Shown: in pieces, positions 25,315-33,665 of the stretch | Position numbering within the stretch: position 1 is the stretch's first letter | Layout: each line of letters begins with the position of its first letter | From: Streptomyces spongiicola | GTDB lineage: Bacteria > Actinomycetota > Actinomycetes > Streptomycetales > Streptomycetaceae | Assembly (NCBI RefSeq): GCF_003122365.1 | Contig: NZ_CP029254.1 | Location: forward strand, 1,689,001-1,753,000 | Length of the DNA: 64,000 bases | Reading direction: 5' to 3' | Translations under genes and position numbers: made by a program | Notes under the pieces: generated by a model | Database searches by the model: none | What the model saw: the letters and a program-made list of their open reading frames with translations, nothing else | Told to the model about the DNA's origin: nothing

Positions 25315-26055
25315 TCAGTCGACCCCCAGGACGGACATGTGAGCGATCGACAGCATGGCCTGTTCGTGGACGAGGGTCAGATACGCGTCCGGGTGCACGG
25401 GCCGCCGGCTGTTCTCGAGGTAGGGCTCCAGCCACGCGTCGGCGTCCTGGCCGAAGCAGCGGTCCGTCAGGTAGCCGACGACGTCATAGGGGTGGCCGTC
25501 GTATTGGATCACCCGGACCAGAGCGTCCACGTGCAGGAACAGCGCCGTGCGGACGATCGTCGCATGGTCGTCCGAGAGGAGCAGGGACGCCTTGCGGTTG
25601 GCGGTGGCGCGTGCCTGGGCCAGCTCCGCACCCGCCCCCGGGCGCAGCGGAAGGCGGAGGGCGACGGTGCCCGCCGCCGGCCGCTCGTCGGGGCTGTGCT
25701 GCTCCAGCACGGTCATGAGACTGCGGTGGAAGTGCCGCCGGAAGCCCTCGGGGGTCTCGGTGTCGCGCGGCTCGGCGAGATAGGGCAGGATGGCCCGCTC
25801 CGCCTCGTGCACCCCCTTCTGCACCGACATGTGACGGGCGACTCTGGCGGCGCTGACCCCGTCGTGGTGGATCACCCTGACCAGGGTGTCCCCCTGGACG
25901 AACAGGCCGGTACCCAGGAGCATCCCGACGGTCTCACCCGCTTCGTCCCTGATCACCGGTGAATCGACCCGGGTGAAGTTGTGCGGCGAGAAGACCTCGG
26001 TCAGCTCGTCCTCATGTCCGGGGCGGACGCGGTAGGTGATGGCGTCCAATGGCAT
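25315..26055 (-). CDS. SchA/CurD-like polyketide protein
   Basis: A 246-residue protein from ATG 26055. It is built of two related halves: LFVQGDTLVRVIHHDG (about residues 50-65) and LFLHVDALVRVIQYDG (about 165-180). This matches the SchA/CurD family found in spore-pigment and other aromatic polyketide clusters (WhiE ORFI type). The fold is likely a duplicated dimeric alpha/beta barrel; the function in ring modification is not established. It lies 32 bp downstream of the DUF1772 gene and is probably co-transcribed with it. Confidence 0.8.
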   Translation of the reverse strand: MPLDAITYRVRPGHEDELTEVFSPHNFTRVDSPVIRDEAGETVGMLLGTGLFVQGDTLVRVIHHDGVSAARVARHMSVQKGVHEAERAILPYLAEPRDTETPEGFRRHFHRSLMTVLEQHSPDERPAAGTVALRLPLRPGAGAELAQARATANRKASLLLSDDHATIVRTALFLHVDALVRVIQYDGHPYDVVGYLTDRCFGQDADAWLEPYLENSRRPVHPDAYLTLVHEQAMLSIAHMSVLGVD

Positions 26056-26087
26056 GGCGGTTCCTCCTCGGGAACGTCGGCTGGACT

Positions 26088-26534
26088 TCAGGGGGTGGCG
26101 AGCACCGCGACCGTGACCGCGGTGAGGGCGAGTCCGGCGAGCGCCGTGCGCAGTCGGTGCCAGGCGCGCCACCGGGGCCTCGGGTCCTGCCAGGGGCCGT
26201 TCTCGCCGAGAGCGCTCAGCGAGCGGTTGATCGGCACGTTCCCGAGGTGCGAGACCGCCTGGACCCCGACGAGCAGTACGGAGGCCAGCGGGAACAGTGC
26301 CCGGCCCGGCCCCTCGGCGAGCCAGCCGAGCGCGAGTCCGCAGAGGGTCACGACGTTGACCAGGATCGGCATCAGCGGGTGGTAGCCCCTGCCCAGCAGG
26401 GCATGGGCCCGCAGGTACTCGGCACGCCCCATCGCCGACATGGCGGGCGCCACGCTGACCAGGACGGCCACGAAGATCCCCGTGACGGTCCCTGTCCCGA
26501 TCAGCACGACCCCGCTCAGCACTTCCTCAAGCAT
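26088..26534 (-). CDS. DUF1772 membrane protein A (anthrone-oxygenase-like)
   Basis: A 148-residue protein with four hydrophobic helices and the DUF1772 mark NVPINRSLSAL near residue 98. DUF1772 includes fungal anthrone oxygenases that hydroxylate polyketide anthrones. ATG 26534 follows GGGAG; GTG 26537 is possible. A paralogue is encoded divergently at 26772, and both may act on the aromatic product at the membrane. Confidence 0.75.
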   Translation of the reverse strand: MLEEVLSGVVLIGTGTVTGIFVAVLVSVAPAMSAMGRAEYLRAHALLGRGYHPLMPILVNVVTLCGLALGWLAEGPGRALFPLASVLLVGVQAVSHLGNVPINRSLSALGENGPWQDPRPRWRAWHRLRTALAGLALTAVTVAVLATP

Positions 26535-26673
26535 CACGACTCCCAATCCAGGTTGGATGTGCACGCCACGTTGCCGCCGCCTGCTCGATTCGCTGTGGAG
26601 GGGCGCTCGACGGCCTGCGCGGCCGCGCGGCCGGCCGGCTGCCCGCCGGGCTCCCCGCGGAGTCGTCCCCCGG

Positions 26674-26719
26674 TGGTCGAGCCGTCTTCGAGTCCGCTTC
26701 GACCTGCTGCTCCGACAGT
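26674..26719. promoter_or_regulatory. Predicted SARP-dependent promoter of the tailoring operon
   Basis: Plus strand: three heptamers in perfect 11 bp register, TCGAGCC (26677), TCGAGTC (26688) and TCGACCT (26699). Then come 8 nt and -10 GACAGT (26714-26719). This is the best match in the window. The minus strand also gives three 11 bp-spaced heptamers (TCGAAGC, TCGAAGA, TCGACCA) towards the other DUF1772 gene, but its -10 is poor. Confidence 0.7.
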
Positions 26720-26771
26720 CGGGGCAGTGGTCCCGCCGCGACGTGCGGCGGGAGGTCCGGGAAGGTGGATC

Positions 26772-27239
26772 GTGGTGGAACCGGTGCAGATACTGATGCC
26801 CGCGGCGCTGCTCGCAGGCGGTCTCGCGGCCGGGGGCCTCGCCGTCTCCGTGCTCGCGGCACCCCTGTTCACCACGCTGTCCACCGGGATGTACGTCCCG
26901 GTGCACAAGGGGCTCGTCACCCGGTTCGACCCGTTCATGCCCATCTCGCTGCTCAGCTGCCTGCTGTGCGACGTTGCCCTGGCCGCCACCGCCCCGGTGA
27001 CCGCCGTACGGCTGCTCGCGGCTCTGGGGGCACTGCTGCTGGCCGCCGCCATGACCGTGTCGCTCACCAAGAACGTGCCGATCAACCGCTGGCTGTCGAC
27101 GCTCGACCCGCAGCGGCTGCCCGCGGACTTCGAGCGCCTGGACCCGCGCGAGCGCTGGATCCGCTGGAACCGCGTCCGGGGCGCGCTCGCCGTCGCGGCG
27201 CTGCTGGCGAACGTCGCCTGCACCGCCGTACTCCTCTGA
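26772..27239 (+). CDS. DUF1772 membrane protein B (anthrone-oxygenase-like)
   Basis: A 155-residue, four-helix membrane protein with KNVPINRWLSTLDP near residue 101 and WIRWNRVRGALAVAALLANV at the end. It shares the NVPINR core with the divergently encoded protein at 26088. Start is GTG 26772 or 26775 behind GGGAAGGTGG. It is first in the operon with the methyltransferase, ketoreductase and two ABM genes, which supports a role in oxidation of the polyketide. Confidence 0.75.
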   Translation: MVEPVQILMPAALLAGGLAAGGLAVSVLAAPLFTTLSTGMYVPVHKGLVTRFDPFMPISLLSCLLCDVALAATAPVTAVRLLAALGALLLAAAMTVSLTKNVPINRWLSTLDPQRLPADFERLDPRERWIRWNRVRGALAVAALLANVACTAVLL

Positions 27240-27311
27240 CGCTCCATCCCCCGTCCCCCGTCCCCCATCCCCCGACCCCCGACCCCCGGCCTGAAAGAAG
27301 GTGTGGACACC

Positions 27312-28379
27312 ATGACCGTGGACACCGTGACCGGTGTGGTGGGCCCGGCGATCACCGCCGCGCTGCCGCCGCACGTACGGCTTCTGCTGCTGACGGACGG
27401 CAAACGGATATCCCGGGTGCTGCACGTGCTCGCCGAACTGGGCATCGCCGACGAACTGGCCGGCGGCCCGCTCACGGTGCCGGAACTGGCCGAGCGGACC
27501 GGCACCCACGGAGACTCCCTGGGCCGCGTGCTGCGCGTCGCCGCCGCCTTCGGGGTGTTCGCCGAGCGGCCGGACGGAAGGTACACCCTCAACGACGTCG
27601 GCGAGGCCCTGCGCTCCGACGTGCCCGGCAGCCAGCGGGACATGGTGCTCTACAACGGCGACGAGATGCTGTGGCGCTCCTACGGCCAGCTGATGCACAC
27701 GGTGCGCACCGGGCAGCCGGCCTTCGAGGCCGCCTACGGGCACGGGTTCTTCGAGCACCTGGAACAGGACCCTCGGGCCGGAGCCCTGTTCGACCGGGCG
27801 ATGACCGGGATGAGCAGGGCCACGGCCCGGATGCTGCTCGACGGCTTCGACTTCGGGCGCTTCGGCCGGATCGCCGACGTCGGCGGCGGCCGGGGCTGGT
27901 TCCTCGCCGAACTCCTCGGGCGCCACCCGCGGATGCGCGGCACTCTCGTCGACCGCCCGGCGGTGGTGGAGGAGGCGCACAGGCTGTTCGACGAGGCGGG
28001 AGTCACGGACCGCGTGGAGGTGGTACCCGGTGACTTCTTCGGCGAGCTGCCGCGGGGCCGCGACGCCTATGTCCTGAAGGCGGTGCTGCACGACTGGGAC
28101 GACGAGCGGGCTGCCGCGATCCTCGGCCGGGTCCGCGAGGCCCTCGCCGGCCGCCCCGAAGGGCGCCTGCTGGTCTGCGAGTTCCTGGTCGGCCCGGCCA
28201 ACGAATGGGACCGGGGGAAGCTCCTCGATCTGGACATGCTCATCCGCTTCGGCGGACGCGAGCGCTCGGAGGAGCAGTGGCGGGCGCTGCTCGCGACCGC
28301 CGGCTTCGAGCTGGTGAACGAGCCGGTCGCCGGGCGCTGGGCGGTTCTCGAATGCCGCCCCGTCCCGGGGACCCGCTGA
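27312..28379 (+). CDS. SAM-dependent O-methyltransferase
   Basis: A 355-residue methyltransferase of the TcmO/DmpM (class I, AdoMet_MTases with N-terminal dimerisation winged helix) family. The N-terminal domain spans about 1-100, and SAM motif I is IADVGGGRGWFLAELL near residue 188. The acceptor-site segment VLKAVLHDWDDERAAAILGR carries the catalytic-type His-Asp pair. ATG 27312 is preferred over GTG 27303 because AAGAAGG would be only 2 nt from the GTG. It probably methylates a phenol on the aromatic product. Confidence 0.88.
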   Translation: MTVDTVTGVVGPAITAALPPHVRLLLLTDGKRISRVLHVLAELGIADELAGGPLTVPELAERTGTHGDSLGRVLRVAAAFGVFAERPDGRYTLNDVGEALRSDVPGSQRDMVLYNGDEMLWRSYGQLMHTVRTGQPAFEAAYGHGFFEHLEQDPRAGALFDRAMTGMSRATARMLLDGFDFGRFGRIADVGGGRGWFLAELLGRHPRMRGTLVDRPAVVEEAHRLFDEAGVTDRVEVVPGDFFGELPRGRDAYVLKAVLHDWDDERAAAILGRVREALAGRPEGRLLVCEFLVGPANEWDRGKLLDLDMLIRFGGRERSEEQWRALLATAGFELVNEPVAGRWAVLECRPVPGTR

Positions 28380-28573
28380 ACGGAACCGGCGAAGCGGCGA
28401 AGCGACGAAGCGACGAAGCGACCGAGCAACGAACCGGCGAAGCGACGGGCTCGACGTGCCCGGCCGGCCTGAAGGGCCCCAAGGGCCCGGCTGGCCTGGC
28501 CGGGGCCCGCGGACCCCGGGAACGGGACGGACCTGCACCCGCGACCACGGTCGCGAGAAGACGGAGGATTGGC

Positions 28574-29323
28574 ATGGAACTCCAACTGGTCGGCAAGAAC
28601 GCGCTGGTCACCGGCGGAAGCCGAGGTATCGGGCGGGCGGTCGTGCTGGCGCTGGCCAAGGCCGGCGCCACCGTGGTGACCTGCTACCGGCAGGACGGCG
28701 AGGCGGTGGACAGCCTCAACCGCGAACTGAAGGAGATCGGCGGCGAGCACGCGCTGGTGCGCGCCGACGTGGGAACCGCGGAGGGAGCGGAACTGCTGCT
28801 GCGGGAGTGCCGGGACCGGTTCGAGTCGCTGGACGTACTGGTCAACAACGCGGGGGTCATCAGCCAGATACCCTTCGCCCAGCTGCCGTTCGAGGAGTGG
28901 GAGAGGGTGGTCACCACCAATCTCACCGGCCCCTTCATGGTGATCAGCAAGGCGCTCCCGCTGCTGCGCGAGGGCTCCTCGGTGATCAACATCGGATCCC
29001 GCGGCGCCATGGCGGGCATCCCGCTGCGCGGGCACTACACCGCGTCCAAGGCGGGCCTCGTCGGGCTCACCCGTTCGCTGTGCAAGGAACTCGGCGGCAA
29101 GGGCATCCGCTTCAACGTCGTCGCTCCCGGCGTCATCGACACCTCGGAGCCCGACGAACTCACCGACGAGCAGCGCGCGGCGTACAACGAGCGCTATCTG
29201 CGCATGATGGCGCTGGGGCGGTTCGGGCGCCCGGAGGAGATCGCGGGGGCGGTGCTGTTCCTCGCGAGCGAGCTGTCCACCTATGTCAACGGCGAGACCC
29301 TGCACGTCGACGGGGGTGTCTGA
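28574..29323 (+). CDS. SDR ketoreductase 2
   Basis: A 249-residue short-chain dehydrogenase: NALVTGGSRGIGRAVVLALA, NNAGVI, Ser in VINIGSRGAM, YTASKAG and the C-terminal LHVDGGV. It fits polyketide ketoreductases that reduce one chain carbonyl in pentangular pathways, although quinone reduction is also possible. ATG 28574 follows GGAGGATTGGC. The 194 bp upstream gap has GAAGCGACGAAGCGA repeats and no promoter of the SARP type, so it should be read from the operon promoter at 26677. Confidence 0.85.
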   Translation: MELQLVGKNALVTGGSRGIGRAVVLALAKAGATVVTCYRQDGEAVDSLNRELKEIGGEHALVRADVGTAEGAELLLRECRDRFESLDVLVNNAGVISQIPFAQLPFEEWERVVTTNLTGPFMVISKALPLLREGSSVINIGSRGAMAGIPLRGHYTASKAGLVGLTRSLCKELGGKGIRFNVVAPGVIDTSEPDELTDEQRAAYNERYLRMMALGRFGRPEEIAGAVLFLASELSTYVNGETLHVDGGV

Positions 29324-29324
29324 G

Positions 29325-29642
29325 GTGACCGAGCGGTCCGGAACGTTCCGGGTACTGCTGACCGTGCAGGTCAGACCGGGTATGGAGGCGGACTTCGAGA
29401 AGGTCTGGGCGGAGGGCGGCAAGGAGGTCACCGCCCAGCCGGCGAACCTGGGCCACACCCTGGCGCGCGGCGCCGGGGACGGTGAGGGCTCCGTCTACTA
29501 CGTGGTGAGCGACTGGACGGACCGGGAGTCGTTCCTCGGCTTCGAGCGCAGCCCGGAGCATGTGCGGCACCGCGAGAAGCTGCACCCGTACCGCACGGGC
29601 GGTTCGCTCGCGACGATGCACCTGGTGGAGGTCGCGGGATGA
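29325..29642 (+). CDS. ABM monooxygenase protein 2
   Basis: A 105-residue single ABM domain from a GTG one base after the ketoreductase stop. FRVLLTVQVRPGMEADFEKV and VSDWTDRESFLGFERSPEHV parallel the protein at 24430, so they look like paralogues with divided tasks. Quinone-forming or hydroxylating cofactor-free oxygenation is the family role. Confidence 0.8.
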   Translation: MTERSGTFRVLLTVQVRPGMEADFEKVWAEGGKEVTAQPANLGHTLARGAGDGEGSVYYVVSDWTDRESFLGFERSPEHVRHREKLHPYRTGGSLATMHLVEVAG

Positions 29643-29956
29643 GCGGGGCGCCGGGGCGGGTCCGGGTCCTGCTGTACCTGCGGGCCTCGCAGCAGGACGT
29701 GCCCGCGGTCGAGGAGGCGTACCACCGGATCAGCCGGGACCTCGCGGGAACCCCGGGCCTGCTGGGCAACGAGCTGCTGCGCGAGGTCACGGACCGGGGT
29801 GCCTACGCGGTGCTCAGCGAGTGGGAGAGCATGGCCGCCTTCCGCGGCTGGGAGGCCGGCTCGGCGCACCGCGGGACGACCTCCCCGCTGCGCCCCTACC
29901 AGGACTCCGAACGCCGCAGCCCCTTCGCCCTGTTCGAGGTGGGCGCGGAGTACTGA
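29639..29956 (+). CDS. ABM monooxygenase protein 3
   Basis: A 105-residue ABM-fold protein whose ATG overlaps the previous stop (ATGA). RVRVLLYLRASQQDVPAVEE, AYAVLSEWESMAAFRGWEAG and the end SPFALFEVGAEY follow the ABM pattern but differ from the other two. Adjacent ABM pairs such as GrhU/GrhV occur in pentangular clusters, and the two may work as a pair. It is the last gene of this operon, with a strong hairpin 30 bp further on. Confidence 0.78.
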   Translation: MSGAPGRVRVLLYLRASQQDVPAVEEAYHRISRDLAGTPGLLGNELLREVTDRGAYAVLSEWESMAAFRGWEAGSAHRGTTSPLRPYQDSERRSPFALFEVGAEY

Positions 29957-29985
29957 CCCGGCACATCCGCCGGGCGCCCGGCAGC

Positions 29986-30023
29986 GCTGTGCCGTGGAGA
30001 GCGGTCGCTCTCCACGGCACAGC
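29986..30023. terminator. Strong 17 bp perfect hairpin
   Basis: GCTGTGCCGTGGAGAGC (29986-30002), loop GGTC, and its exact complement (30007-30023). It follows the last ABM gene and is a likely factor-independent terminator of the tailoring operon. Confidence 0.8.
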
Positions 30024-30524
30024 CGTCTGCGCGGTCTTCGGGCGTGCGCCCGGCGGGCGTCCGGCGGCACACGCCGGGGGGGCGCACACGGCCGAGGCGG
30101 CGCGCACACGGGGAGCCGGGCACCCGGCGACGGGCAGCCGGCGGCACGCCGGGCCGCGCACACGGCCGAGGCGACGGGCAGTCGGCGGCGGACGTCCGGC
30201 GACGGGCAGACGGGCCGCGCGCCCCCGGCGGCGGGGAGCCGGGCACCCGGCACCCCGGCCCCGGCCGCCCACGCACACACGGCGGCACGCCCGTAGACAC
30301 ACCTGTAGGCACACCCGGCAGGACGCGCCCGGCAGCCGGACGGCTACCCGGCCGCGCGCACACGGGAGCGGTCGCGTACCCGGCGTCCCGTCCCCGGCCG
30401 CACGCACACGGGAGCGGTCGCGTACCCGGCGTCCCGTCCCCGGCCGCACGCACGGCGGCGGGCACCCGGGGGCCGGAGGGGGCCGGCCGCCGGGTGCCCG
30501 CAGCGGCGCGCCGCGGACCGGCCG
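30024..30524. repeat. 500 bp gene-free GC-rich repeat region
   Basis: Degenerate GGGCAGCCGG and CACACGG units fill this convergent gap. A 46 bp unit starting CACGGGAGCGGTCGCGTACC is present twice in direct tandem (30361-30406 and 30407-30452). Open frames exist on several strands only because of base composition; I see no gene. Confidence 0.75.
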
Positions 30525-31532
30525 TCAGGGAAGGCGTACGACCTGGCCCGCGTAGACCAGTCCGGCGCCGAACCCGACGAGGAGTGCGAGGCCGCCGCTG
30601 GGCGCCCGGCCCGAGGACAGCAGTTCGTCCATCGCGAGGGGTATGGACGCCGCGGAGCTGTTGCCGCTGGCGGTGATGTCACGGGCGACCGCGGTCCGTT
30701 CGCCCAGCCCCAGCTCCCCGACGACGAAGTCGGTGATCAGCATGTTGGCCTGATGGGGGATGAAGGCGTCGAGCCGGTCGACGGTGACGCCCGCGAGGTC
30801 GAGCATCCGCCGGGTGGCGGGGACGAGTTCGGTCGTCGCCCAGCGGTAGACCTTCCAGCCCGCCATGGTGATGGCGGGCCGGTCGCCGGGCCGTACGCCG
30901 CTGCCGTCGTGCCAGGGCGAGGTCATCTTGAGGGCCGCGTTGCGGGATCCGTCGGCCCGCCACACCACGGGGCCGACGCCCGGTTCGTCCGACGGGCCGA
31001 CGACCACCGCACCGGCGCCGTCGGCGAAGAGGAACGCGGTGTCCCGGTCCGAGTGGTCGAGGATGTCCGTCATCCGCTCCGCGCCGATCACCAGGACGTG
31101 GTCGGTGCGGGCCATCCGCACCAGGTCGCTCGCCAGCGCCAGCGCGTGGCAGAAGCCCGCACAGGCCGCCGAGACGTCGAAGGCGGCGGCCTCCCGGGCC
31201 CCCAGCCGGTGCGCGACCTCGACGGCCACGGCGGGCATCTGCTCCATCGAGGTGATGGTCGCCACGATGACCGCACCGATCCGGTCGGGGCCGACGCCCG
31301 CGGCGGCGAGTGCCTTCTCGGCGGCGGCGGTCGCCATCGCGGGCAGGGTCTCCTCCGGGGAGGCGTAGCGGCGGGAGCGTATGCCCGAGCGGCTCTCGAT
31401 CCAGTCGGGGTCGAGGCCGGTGCGGTCGGCGATCTCGGCGTTGGGCACGGACCTCTCGGGTCGGTACGCACCGACTCCCAGGAGTCTGCTGTGACGCAGG
31501 ACCCGGGTGTCCTGGATCGTGGTCGTCGTCAT
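30525..31532 (-). CDS. 3-oxoacyl-ACP synthase III (KAS III, FabH-like)
   Basis: A 335-residue initiating ketosynthase. The triad is visible: Cys124 in DVSAACAGFCHAL, His260 in FIPHQANM and Asn291 in ASGNSSAASIPLA. GFGAGLVYAG closes the protein. In type II PKS clusters such enzymes select a non-acetate starter (FdmS, BenQ type) or act as acyl-transferring variants. With the stand-alone acyltransferase it suggests an unusual starter unit. The ATG at 31532 follows GAAAGGA. The membrane protein gene 59 bp upstream appears to share its promoter. Confidence 0.9.
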   Translation of the reverse strand: MTTTTIQDTRVLRHSRLLGVGAYRPERSVPNAEIADRTGLDPDWIESRSGIRSRRYASPEETLPAMATAAAEKALAAAGVGPDRIGAVIVATITSMEQMPAVAVEVAHRLGAREAAAFDVSAACAGFCHALALASDLVRMARTDHVLVIGAERMTDILDHSDRDTAFLFADGAGAVVVGPSDEPGVGPVVWRADGSRNAALKMTSPWHDGSGVRPGDRPAITMAGWKVYRWATTELVPATRRMLDLAGVTVDRLDAFIPHQANMLITDFVVGELGLGERTAVARDITASGNSSAASIPLAMDELLSSGRAPSGGLALLVGFGAGLVYAGQVVRLP

Positions 31533-31591
31533 GGTGCCGGGGGTCCTTTCGGGGCGTTCGATCCGTATCGGGGGCCGTGTGCCGCGAGGGG

Positions 31592-32638
31592 TCAGCGGGC
31601 CGTGGTCCTGGCGGCGGCCGGATTCCGGCGGCCGCGGCGGGTGGGCCCCCAGGGCTTGTAGGTGGACACGGCCGTCATGAAGACGAGGCTGAGCAGGGCG
31701 AGGGCCGAGGCGCCGGACATGGACCAGCCGACGGTGTCCAGTTCGCCGCCGCGTACCGGGGCCTGCTCGTCGACCAGTTCGTTCGCCCTGAGGATCAGCT
31801 GGTGGATGACGGCGAAGCCGAGCAGCATGACGCCCATCGTGGTGAAGAACTTGACGGCGACCCATTTGCGTTGCAGCAGGCCCCACTTGGTACCGGCCCC
31901 CACGACGATCCCGGTGATGAGGGCGAACATGCTGGTCATTCCGAGGAAGATCTCGTCGAGCATGGACATGGTGCGGTACATCGCGGCCTGCTGCTCGGCG
32001 CTGCTCGTGGTGGCGCCGGCCACCGACATGGCGAACATCCCGGTCACCAGTCCCAGCCAGCCGACCGAGATGGCGACATGCGCGGTGAGGACCGCCTTGC
32101 GGAGGCGCTGCGAGATCATCCGGTCGCGGTCGCGGCCCTCCGCCATCCACCGGTTGACGGAGGGGACGTAGAGCAGGACGAGTCCGGCGACGGAGGGCAC
32201 CAGGCTGGCGACGGCGAGGCTCGCCTGGAGCGGACCCACCAGCGGCCGCCCGCCGAGTCCCGCGAGGCCGAGGCCGGTGAAGAGCAGGCCCAGGGCGGTG
32301 AACACGGTGAGCATCACCCGGCCCCACTGGCGGCCCGCCCGCAGCATCTCGGCGAAGAAGCCGAACAGCGCGCAGAACGCGATGGTCAGCACCAGGTCGC
32401 CGGTGGTCGAGGCGCCGGCGACACCGGTCTCCACCTGGTGGGCGATCTCGAAGACGTTGCTCGCGATCGCGGCGAGTGTCGCCGCGATCACCATGGCGTA
32501 GGCCCAGCCGACGGCTGCCGGGGGGCGGGCGAGTGCCGCGGCCCCGGCACGGGTGGGGCGGGTGGCCCTGGCGGGCGGGCGGGCCTCGCCTGCCTCCCCG
32601 GCGGCTCGCAGCTGATCGGTCCGGTCTGTGGTGGTCAC
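31592..32638 (-). CDS. Eight-helix membrane protein of unknown function
   Basis: A 348-residue protein with a basic, Ala-rich N-terminus (about 1-40) and about eight hydrophobic segments in two groups (about 42-155 and 185-335). These are separated by a charged loop (SVNRWMAEGRDRDRMISQRL). The second half resembles DUF2269-like integral membrane proteins (AHVAISVGWLGLVTGMFAMS, then KWVAVKFFTTMGV). I do not recognise a specific function. Co-transcription with KAS III under a SARP-type promoter suggests a role in the pathway, such as export or membrane oxidation. Confidence 0.7.
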   Translation of the reverse strand: MTTTDRTDQLRAAGEAGEARPPARATRPTRAGAAALARPPAAVGWAYAMVIAATLAAIASNVFEIAHQVETGVAGASTTGDLVLTIAFCALFGFFAEMLRAGRQWGRVMLTVFTALGLLFTGLGLAGLGGRPLVGPLQASLAVASLVPSVAGLVLLYVPSVNRWMAEGRDRDRMISQRLRKAVLTAHVAISVGWLGLVTGMFAMSVAGATTSSAEQQAAMYRTMSMLDEIFLGMTSMFALITGIVVGAGTKWGLLQRKWVAVKFFTTMGVMLLGFAVIHQLILRANELVDEQAPVRGGELDTVGWSMSGASALALLSLVFMTAVSTYKPWGPTRRGRRNPAAARTTAR

Positions 32639-32723
32639 CGTCGCGCCTCCTCGTGGACAGGCGCGTGCGCCCCACGGCTGCGGGGCTCTGATGCGCCGTC
32701 GGTAGCGGGGTCATGGCGCGATC

Positions 32724-32755
32724 AGCGTCACCGGGCGGCCTCGAAGGCGGCTCGA
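32724..32755 (-). promoter_or_regulatory. Predicted SARP-dependent promoter (membrane protein-KAS III)
   Basis: Minus strand: TCGAGCC (32755-32749), 4 nt, TCGAGGC (32744-32738), 8 nt, -10 GACGCT (32729-32724). The heptamers are the same pair as at the SDR promoter (17413). The gene start lies about 85 bp downstream. Confidence 0.65.
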
Positions 32756-32946
32756 AGGCCGGTGGACCGCCAACCGGCGTGTACGGATCAGACCGGGGCC
32801 GGCGTGTACGGGATCGGACAGATCGGCGGGTACGGGCTCAGCCCGGTCGGCGTGTACGGGCCCGGGCCCGGGCCGGGGTAAACGGGCCCAGGCGCGGTCG
32901 GCGTGTACGGGCCAGGGCGAACGGGCTCAGGCCCGGGCGTACGGGC
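32756..32946. repeat. Degenerate GGCGTGTACGGGC repeats
   Basis: About six spaced copies of a unit like CGGTCGGCGTGTACGGGC(TCAGGC) lie between the KAS III promoter and the 3' end of the MarR gene. No coding signal is seen. Confidence 0.7.
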
Positions 32947-33510
32947 TCAGGCCCGGTCGGCGTCGTCCAGGCAGTGCACGAACTTGGTGAGCAGCCGCGC
33001 GAAATCCCGCTGCTCCTCGCCGCTCCAGCCGTCGAGCACGGCGGAGTAGAAGCGCTGCCGGGTGATATGCGCCGCCGCCACGGCGTCCCGGCCGGCCGCG
33101 GTGAGTTCCAGGCAGCTGCGCCGGCCGTCCTCCTGTGAGGCGACCCGCCGGACGAAGCCGGACCTGACCGCGTCGGCGACGATCCGGCTGGCCCGCGACG
33201 GGTCGATGGCGAGCCGGTCCGCCACGAACCCCACGGTGACGTCCCGCCCGTCCTCGCCGGCGCCCTCGTCGACCGCGTCCACGACGGCGAGGGTGTTGAG
33301 GTCGACCGGCTCCGCCATGCCCCTGACGACGGGCCTGGCCAGGCTCCGCCGGGACTGCCTGCGGCGGATGCGGATCATCGCCAGCTCGACGGCGTCGAGC
33401 ACGGCCGGGTCCGCGGCGCCGCTCTTCTCCGGGCCGCTCTTCTCCGGGCCGCTCTTCTCCGGGCCGCCCCGGGGACGGCTCCTCTTCTGGATCGGGTCTG
33501 AGGTGCTCAC
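32947..33510 (-). CDS. MarR-family regulator
   Basis: A 187-residue winged-helix regulator. The core reads VVDAVDEGAGEDGRDVTVGF, then VADRLAIDPSRASRIVADAV, RSGFVRRVASQEDGRRSCLE (wing) and a C-terminal dimer helix. The N-terminus carries three perfect GPEKS repeats (15 bp DNA units). It is divergent from the DUF6069 and amidotransferase genes, with a perfect palindrome between them, so it may regulate both. Typical ligands are phenolic compounds, which would fit sensing of the polyketide (inference). Confidence 0.85.
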   Translation of the reverse strand: MSTSDPIQKRSRPRGGPEKSGPEKSGPEKSGAADPAVLDAVELAMIRIRRRQSRRSLARPVVRGMAEPVDLNTLAVVDAVDEGAGEDGRDVTVGFVADRLAIDPSRASRIVADAVRSGFVRRVASQEDGRRSCLELTAAGRDAVAAAHITRQRFYSAVLDGWSGEEQRDFARLLTKFVHCLDDADRA

Positions 33511-33570
33511 CTTTTCCAGGTTACCCGCATGTGACTGGACGGGACATTTCCGGGTGTGGCACCATTATGT

Positions 33571-33583
33571 GCGTGAGTCACGC
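33571..33583. promoter_or_regulatory. Candidate MarR operator
   Basis: GCGTGAGTCACGC is a perfect 13 bp palindrome in the 155 bp divergent gap between the MarR gene and 33666. A second dyad, CGCATGT...ACATGCG (33581-33610), overlaps its edge. No heptamer repeats of the SARP type are present here. Confidence 0.5.
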
Positions 33584-33665
33584 ATGTGTGACGGGCATGC
33601 ATGACATGCGTGAGCGGACATGCGCAGTGGGCGCGGACGCCCGTGCGAGCTGAAGGAGGCCCGAG

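Noticed and set aside
26088..28538. 816-codon minus-strand frame across the methyltransferase
   Set aside because: Only its last 148 codons make a DUF1772 protein. The rest is antisense to the methyltransferase, which has clear SAM motifs on the plus strand.
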